Assembly: GCA_023246565.1 (NCBI GenBank)
Contig: JAHFIE010000037.1
Span: 1 to 11,483, forward strand
Source of the DNA: Candidatus Magasanikiibacteriota bacterium
Lineage (GTDB): Bacteria; Patescibacteriota; Patescibacteriia; Magasanikbacterales; UBA922
Length of the DNA: 11,483 nucleotides
Direction: 5' to 3'
Shown here: piece after piece, positions 6,971-11,483 of the stretch
Layout of the letters: each line of letters starts with the position of its first letter
Position numbering within the stretch: the stretch's first letter is position 1
Made by a program: the position numbers and the translations under genes
The notes under the pieces: generated by a model
The model's database searches: none
Told to the model about the DNA's origin: nothing
What the model saw: the letters and a program-made list of their open reading frames with translations, nothing else

Positions 6971-8029
6971 CTTAAAATAATCCACAATCTTATCAATTAA
7001 AACATCCAAATTATGATATTTTCGAACATAATCAATCGCCTTTTGGTTAGGTAGGAGTATACCATTTTCATATATTTTTTCAATAGTTTTGGCTAATTCT
7101 TGATAATTTCCTTCAGGGAACGTAAAAACTAACCCTTCTTTAACCGCGTCTTCGTATGCCTGACTCGAAGTAACCACGATCCGACCAGCTGCCAATGCTT
7201 CAAGCACAACTTTGTCCACACTTCCGGTTTGACTCGTGTGAATCAAAATGTGGTGTTTTTGGTATATTTCCGGCATTTTATTATGAGAAACATATTGATT
7301 TCCCGTACCAACATCAACACCAAGTTCAACACTAAGTGCAATAACTTCCTTCTGATAATCAAGATCCTGTTTCGTAAGAGGAATACCAAAAATATTAAAA
7401 ACGATCGGGGGCATTGTTTTTTTCTTACGCAAAAAATCAAAAGCCCGTATCACGGTTTTAAAATCCTTTGTTGCACTAAAACGTCCCACCGACAAAAGAA
7501 AGAGTGTATTTGATGCGGCCAGTGATTGAACATCGCCAGGCTGCGACTGCTGGTGCGCAAACAAAGTAACATCAATCCCATGCCCCATTACCTGAAGCTT
7601 ATTACTCCTTAATCGAAAACTTTCTTTTGAGGCAGTAAAAATCTTGGTCACCAAAAATTCAGCGATGCGCAATTTTATATCCACTGACTTGTGCGTATAC
7701 CACAACAAAATTTTCTTATTCCATAGTCGCCACAACAATCCACACAAAATAACATATTCAGGATTCATGTGCACAAAAACATGATCATAATCATGTCGAT
7801 ACTGCCAAATATACGTATACAACCGTCGGAGATATTGCCACTGCGATAATCGATGTTCTTTACCAAGAGATAGCACCGTCACATTGTCAGGCAACTGATA
7901 TTCCCGAGCCTCAAGACAAATCACGGTGATATCTTCAAAACGAGTCGCCAATGTTTTCAACCAAACCAAAAAAAATCCCAAATTAGAATCATGTTCATCA
8001 ACCTTTTGCGTAATAACCAATAATTTCAT
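6968..8029 (-). CDS. GT4-family (GT-B fold) glycosyltransferase
   Basis: A 353-residue GT-B glycosyltransferase. The N-terminal domain opens with MKLLVITQKVDEHDSNLGFF and includes FVHMNPEY (85-92) and WYTHKS (110-115). The linker and donor domain include GHGIDVTLF (149-157), VGRFSATKD (181-189, with the donor-phosphate-binding Arg and Lys) and GSVDKVVLEALAAG (269-282). Glu277 corresponds to the second Glu of EX7E; the first Glu is replaced by Gly269, with the SVD signature in its place. Its ATG overlaps the stop of the preceding gene by 4 nt (ATGA), and it has the only Shine-Dalgarno-like sequence among the starts (GGAAG, 10 nt before the ATG). Its TAA stop lies inside repeat copy B. It closes the first block of overlapping genes. 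Substrates are unknown. Confidence 0.88.
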   Translation of the reverse strand: MKLLVITQKVDEHDSNLGFFLVWLKTLATRFEDITVICLEAREYQLPDNVTVLSLGKEHRLSQWQYLRRLYTYIWQYRHDYDHVFVHMNPEYVILCGLLWRLWNKKILLWYTHKSVDIKLRIAEFLVTKIFTASKESFRLRSNKLQVMGHGIDVTLFAHQQSQPGDVQSLAASNTLFLLSVGRFSATKDFKTVIRAFDFLRKKKTMPPIVFNIFGIPLTKQDLDYQKEVIALSVELGVDVGTGNQYVSHNKMPEIYQKHHILIHTSQTGSVDKVVLEALAAGRIVVTSSQAYEDAVKEGLVFTFPEGNYQELAKTIEKIYENGILLPNQKAIDYVRKYHNLDVLIDKIVDYFK

Positions 8030-9018
8030 ACTTTCATAGCTTCCAAAAAAGCTGCGACATCATTCACCGGAACAATAGTAACCTGGGATGATGGTTTCAA
8101 TTCATAATTGGCCACACCAACATCAGTCATAATAATTCTCGTGCCAGCAGCCGCAGCTTCCATAGCCACCATACCATAACCTTCGGACAGACTCGGAATC
8201 AGTATCGCATCAACCGTCTTAAGATAATCCAAGGGATGATCAATCCAATCCAGAAATCGCACATTAACTTCAATACCAAGACGGTGGGCATATCGTTCAA
8301 GAAATTGCCGTTCTGATCCATCACCTGCAATGAGTAAAAGATCAGATCGTTCTGTCTGAAAAAGATAATCACTAAAAACATCAAGAAGCCAAGGAATATT
8401 TTTTATACGATCAAAACGACCTAAAAACAAAAATATTTTTTTAAATCCAGGATAGTGTTCGTGAATATCCTCACGTGGAACATAGGACTGAATTGCCGCA
8501 GTCGGCACCACAATCGGTTGTACCACTATTTTTTCCGATGGAACACCTAGTGCAGACATACTCTCCCGAACTCGTTCCCCTACAACGCGAATCTTATCAG
8601 CTCGTGGCACAACCAACCAGCGCGCGCAATAATAATAGAGCAAGTTTTTAAGTCCGCTCTGTCGATAATATCTTGAACCAAAAAAATCACCATGTATTTG
8701 GATTTCCAAAATCGTAGGTTTCTTTTTCAAAAAAAGCCCGACCAGCCCAACCAAAAAAGGATCTTGCGCTGTAATCATTTCGTACTGACTGTCCTTTTGC
8801 AATCGTTTACCAATCTTCAGTAAACGAAAAAATTGTTGCCACTTTGCACCACCGCTTCCATAAACATGAACCGTATCTGACAAAATAATTTCTTCACCTC
8901 GTTTTGTTGGAACAATAATATCAAGGTTATGATACTTACCATACTGACGCATTCGATTTGCAACAGAAGAAAATGGATCCAAAATATGGTGATCAAGACT
9001 GATCATGAGTGCGCGCAT
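8026..9018 (-). CDS. GT4-family (GT-B fold) glycosyltransferase, short C-terminus
   Basis: A 330-residue GT-B protein. The N-terminal domain includes MRALMISLDHH, QDPFLVGLVG (85-94) and LEIQIHGDFFGSRYY (104-118). The donor domain has GRFDRIKNI (200-208, Arg201 and Lys206), AGDGSERQFLE (231-241) and a complete EX7E motif, SEGYGMVAMEAAAAG, with Glu279 and Glu287. Only 43 residues follow Glu287; GT4 proteins usually have a longer tail with a helix crossing back to the N-terminal domain, so the end looks trimmed. The start at ATG 9018 overlaps the upstream gene by 16 nt and keeps the first beta strand (RALMISLD). An alternative ATG at 9006 would give an ATGA overlap but cut that strand. It very likely uses a nucleotide sugar in the cytoplasm; specificity is unknown. 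Confidence 0.88.
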   Translation of the reverse strand: MRALMISLDHHILDPFSSVANRMRQYGKYHNLDIIVPTKRGEEIILSDTVHVYGSGGAKWQQFFRLLKIGKRLQKDSQYEMITAQDPFLVGLVGLFLKKKPTILEIQIHGDFFGSRYYRQSGLKNLLYYYCARWLVVPRADKIRVVGERVRESMSALGVPSEKIVVQPIVVPTAAIQSYVPREDIHEHYPGFKKIFLFLGRFDRIKNIPWLLDVFSDYLFQTERSDLLLIAGDGSERQFLERYAHRLGIEVNVRFLDWIDHPLDYLKTVDAILIPSLSEGYGMVAMEAAAAGTRIIMTDVGVANYELKPSSQVTIVPVNDVAAFLEAMKV

Positions 9019-10157
9019 AGGGTGGCAAGTAATTGTTTTGTTTCTTGAATCATGGTTGTGAATTCAAATTTTTTGAAAAAAATTCCGCGATCAAGCGATC
9101 CAGAAAAAGGCAGAGGCATGGTTCCTCCAAGAGCCAAACGTATTTTTTTTTGAATCTCTGTTTTCTCGTTATACGGAAATAAATCCCCGGTTTCGTGCGG
9201 TATAACCACTTCACCATTCCCCCCAATCGCGCTCGCAAGTATACGGCAATCCAAATTCAGAGCTTCAACAAGAACATGCGACAAACCTTCATAACCACTA
9301 TTTAAAACCAAAACATCAGATGATTTCATATACGACAAGACCGTCTCATGCGAAACATTTCCCAAAAGTTCAACAAACGTTTGAGCTTGGCACTCAGTGA
9401 TTGTTTTTTCGAGTCGCGACCGGTCAGGCCCATCACCTAAAACTTTGAGTTGAGCATGAGGAAAATTTTTATGAAGTTCAGTCATGATCTCGATGAGTTC
9501 TTTTACTCCTTTCCACGGCACCAAACGACCAACTGTTACTACCCATTGTTCCTCTGTTGGTTTGTTTGATACTGGTACAGCTTGTTGTACTTTGGACAAA
9601 GAAATGGCATTGTAAATAACGGTAACCTTATCGTGTAATGCACCCCATCCTACAACAATCTTTTGTAAGTACTTGCTTGGTACAATAACCTGATCAGCCA
9701 TACGCACGGTCAAATGTTCAATTCCTTGCAGCCAACCAACGACACCAGAAAACTTCTTACCCTGAAAATCATCCATAAGATCAACAACACCAAAACGCTG
9801 CGTCCCTTGTTCCCAGGCATAATCACCAACCACCTTAACCACGAATTTTTTTCGCAATACTTTTGCGGCAACCAATGCTGGTAAACCAGCATTAACCGGA
9901 CCCATGGCATAGATACCGTCAACCTTTCTACCCTCTCGCAAGAGTAACCAAAAATATTCAAAATAACGGATAATTTTGTGCTTATTCTTGACCACAGAAA
10001 TCGGACAACGCACCATTGTTGTTGTTGAATCCAACGTCAATGAAACAATACGTACATCAATCCCCTGTTCAGTAAATGCGTTCGCAAGTCCTACCGAATA
10101 CGTGGCTGGTCCACCGGTTTGTGGAGGAAAAATATCAGCGGCAATTAACAGTTTCAT
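9003..10157 (-). CDS. GT4-family (GT-B fold) glycosyltransferase
   Basis: A 384-residue GT-B glycosyltransferase. The N-terminal glycine loop FPPQTGGPATY (10-20) is the acceptor-side signature seen in many GT4 proteins, and VVKVVGDYAWEQ (107-118) is typical of one broad GT4 subfamily. The donor domain shows VGRLVPWKG (209-217, Arg211 and Lys216), LGDGPDRSRLE (240-250) and a complete EX7E motif, with Glu290 and Glu298 in YEGLSHVLVEA. The start is the ATG at 10157, sharing ATGA with the stop of the previous gene; no Shine-Dalgarno sequence is present, so translational coupling is likely. A run of nine A residues on the coding strand (9151-9143) lies in the C-terminal part. It would add one sugar in the cytoplasmic assembly of the glycan; which sugar is unknown. 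Confidence 0.9.
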   Translation of the reverse strand: MKLLIAADIFPPQTGGPATYSVGLANAFTEQGIDVRIVSLTLDSTTTMVRCPISVVKNKHKIIRYFEYFWLLLREGRKVDGIYAMGPVNAGLPALVAAKVLRKKFVVKVVGDYAWEQGTQRFGVVDLMDDFQGKKFSGVVGWLQGIEHLTVRMADQVIVPSKYLQKIVVGWGALHDKVTVIYNAISLSKVQQAVPVSNKPTEEQWVVTVGRLVPWKGVKELIEIMTELHKNFPHAQLKVLGDGPDRSRLEKTITECQAQTFVELLGNVSHETVLSYMKSSDVLVLNSGYEGLSHVLVEALNLDCRILASAIGGNGEVVIPHETGDLFPYNEKTEIQKKIRLALGGTMPLPFSGSLDRGIFFKKFEFTTMIQETKQLLATLCAHS

Positions 10158-11320
10158 ACTTTGGTAGATACATGATAAAAAAACAATACCTTTTTTATAT
10201 CTTCAGTAACTCTATCCCATGAATAACGCTCGTGGACAAGATTATATGCCGATTCTGTTACCATAGCTCTCAATTCATTGTCAGAAAGTAAACGCTTCAC
10301 AGCAGTAGCGATCGACACAGGATTATGTGGTTCGCAGAATAAACCAGTTTGTTCATCAAATAAAAAATCTGGAATACCCCCGACACGTGTTCCAATAACC
10401 GGTGTACCAACTGCCATTGCTTCCAAAAAGGCATTCCCCAAACCCTCGGATAAACTCGGCCGACAAAATATCTCACTCCCCGCCAAATATTGCGGTAATT
10501 CTTGATACGGGATACTCCCCAAAAAATGTATTCTACGTTCAAGACTCAATTGTTGAACACTATGTTTTAAATGAGCCCGCTCTGAACCATCACCAAGAAT
10601 AAGCAGACGAATATTTTTCGGAAGGTCACACAGGGCATTCACCAAATCATCCAAACCATTTTTTTTCTCCAAACGAGAAACTGAAATAATGAACCTTGTC
10701 TCGTCAGGCACAGCCAGAATTTTTCGCAACCATTCAGTCTGTTGTTTTCGTTCAATATCTGAACGTCGAGAAAAAATACTCAGATCAACACCGTTCGGCA
10801 CCACGGTAATTGGACAGATTCCACCCATGCGTTTCGCCCAATCAGCTAAATAGTGACTAATTGCCTGGATTTGATCAGCCTGCTCAAATATTTTTTTAAA
10901 CCAAGGCCAAATAAACAATGCTCGTGAATAAATATGTTTTTGACTATCACCTTCTTGCAAGGTCAATAAAAACTGAATTTCGTTACATCTTTTTTTAAAA
11001 AATAATCCAGCCAAACCAGCATAACTAGCCATAATCGACCAGACCACATCATATTTTTTTTCTTGATGATGACGAAGCGCAGTCCGATGCCCAAAAAAAG
11101 CTAACCACAATTTATCAATGAACGGCACACCAATTCCCAAGCGATAGACCATGACATTACCCATTTTTTCCTTTGCTGGAAGATGCTTATCCAAGCGTGC
11201 AGTAAAAAGATCAAACGTGCAATCAGACAATCGATCAGTAATTTCCTTAACCGCTATTTCCGCACCCCCAATAAACGGTGCATATGCAGTGGAAAAAATC
11301 ACGATACGTCGTTCATCCAT
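10154..11320 (-). CDS. GT4-family (GT-B fold) glycosyltransferase
   Basis: A 388-residue GT-B glycosyltransferase with the most canonical GT4 pattern in the window. Motifs in order are YAPFIGGAEIAV (13-24), VPNGVDLSIF (174-183), VSRLEKKNG (214-222, Arg216 and Lys219/Lys220 at the donor phosphates), LGDGSERAHLK (242-252) and a complete EX7E motif with Glu292 and Glu300 in SEGLGNAFLEAMAVGTPVI, followed by GGIPDF. This arrangement is the retaining-transferase core used with nucleotide-sugar donors. It starts at ATG 11320, one base after the TAG of the partial upstream gene, and overlaps the next gene by ATGA, so it belongs to a polycistronic unit. No signal peptide or membrane helix is evident. 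Donor and acceptor cannot be assigned. Confidence 0.92.
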   Translation of the reverse strand: MDERRIVIFSTAYAPFIGGAEIAVKEITDRLSDCTFDLFTARLDKHLPAKEKMGNVMVYRLGIGVPFIDKLWLAFFGHRTALRHHQEKKYDVVWSIMASYAGLAGLFFKKRCNEIQFLLTLQEGDSQKHIYSRALFIWPWFKKIFEQADQIQAISHYLADWAKRMGGICPITVVPNGVDLSIFSRRSDIERKQQTEWLRKILAVPDETRFIISVSRLEKKNGLDDLVNALCDLPKNIRLLILGDGSERAHLKHSVQQLSLERRIHFLGSIPYQELPQYLAGSEIFCRPSLSEGLGNAFLEAMAVGTPVIGTRVGGIPDFLFDEQTGLFCEPHNPVSIATAVKRLLSDNELRAMVTESAYNLVHERYSWDRVTEDIKKVLFFYHVSTKV

Positions 11321-11321
11321 A

Positions 11322-11483
11322 CTATAATCGAGTGGCTAAAATTTCCAACTCCTGAAATAATTGTTTTGTATTCTTGGCCACAACATCAAGATTACCCGTA
11401 TAATTAATCGCTGATACTTTTTGATCCTCTTCAAGCCACCGTAACTGTTCATTCGATAAGGGAGCGATTACTTGCCAACGATG
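11322..11483 (-). CDS. C-terminal end of an unrecognised protein, 5' end outside the window
   Basis: Reading in from the right edge, the frame is open from 11483 and ends in TAG at 11324-11322, giving the last 53 residues of a protein (beginning HRWQVIAPLSNEQLRW and ending ELEILATRL). The codon style matches the neighbours and the stop is one base before the next ATG, which supports a real gene in the same operon. The tail is mostly polar and probably helical. I do not recognise the family from so short a piece; a sugar-locus enzyme is likely only from context. Confidence 0.65.
   Translation of the reverse strand, partial: HRWQVIAPLSNEQLRWLEEDQKVSAINYTGNLDVVAKNTKQLFQELEILATRL

Noticed and set aside
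1..11483. Alternative genetic code with UGA read as glycine
   Set aside because: TGA is the natural end of five genes, four at ATGA junctions (3762, 8026, 9003, 10154) and one just before the next start (6082), so it acts as a stop here.

Overview
The window is one dense, single-direction glycan-assembly locus. Every recognisable gene is on the minus strand, so transcription runs from the right end to the left end. There are eleven coding regions, two of them cut by the window edges. No RNA gene, CRISPR array, transposase or integrase was seen. Five reading frames end in TGA, four as ATGA stop/start overlaps and one as TGA-T-ATG. The code is therefore standard (table 11), not the UGA=Gly code of Absconditabacteria/Gracilibacteria. 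Tight packing, nearly no Shine-Dalgarno sequences and the flavour of the glycosyltransferases suggest a Patescibacteria/CPR-type bacterium, but this is a guess from style; nothing in the window fixes the taxon.

Layout in transcription order. Block 1 (11483 to 6968) holds the C-terminal end of an unrecognised protein followed by four GT4 (GT-B fold) glycosyltransferases, joined by a 1-nt gap, two 4-nt ATGA overlaps and one 16-nt overlap. Block 2 (6780 to 4884) holds a polyprenyl-phosphate mannose/glucose synthase-like GT2 and a fifth GT-B transferase, 1 nt apart. Block 3 (4739 to 1) holds GDP-mannose 4,6-dehydratase (gmd), a divergent tandem homologue of it, and two multi-membrane GT39/ArnT-like GT-C transferases. 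The last of these runs off the left edge.

Functional reading (inference). Gmd makes GDP-4-keto-6-deoxymannose, which the neighbouring dehydratase-like enzyme may process further to an activated deoxysugar. The five GT-B enzymes would build an oligosaccharide in the cytoplasm. The GT2 would charge a polyprenyl phosphate with a hexose, and the two GT-C enzymes would use such lipid-linked sugars on the outer face of the membrane. The product could be a surface polysaccharide or protein-linked glycan.

The most notable feature is not a gene. The only two intergenic gaps over 100 bp (4740-4883 and 6781-6967) each carry a copy of the same element. Its outer sequence is strongly conserved, but its central hairpin is made of completely different, still self-complementary arms in the two copies. 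Each copy begins at, and includes, the stop codon of the gene upstream, and each is followed by AT-rich promoter-like sequence. The two copies lie in direct orientation around the two-gene block 2. This looks like either a structured RNA between transcription units or a repeated DNA hairpin that could serve as a cassette boundary.
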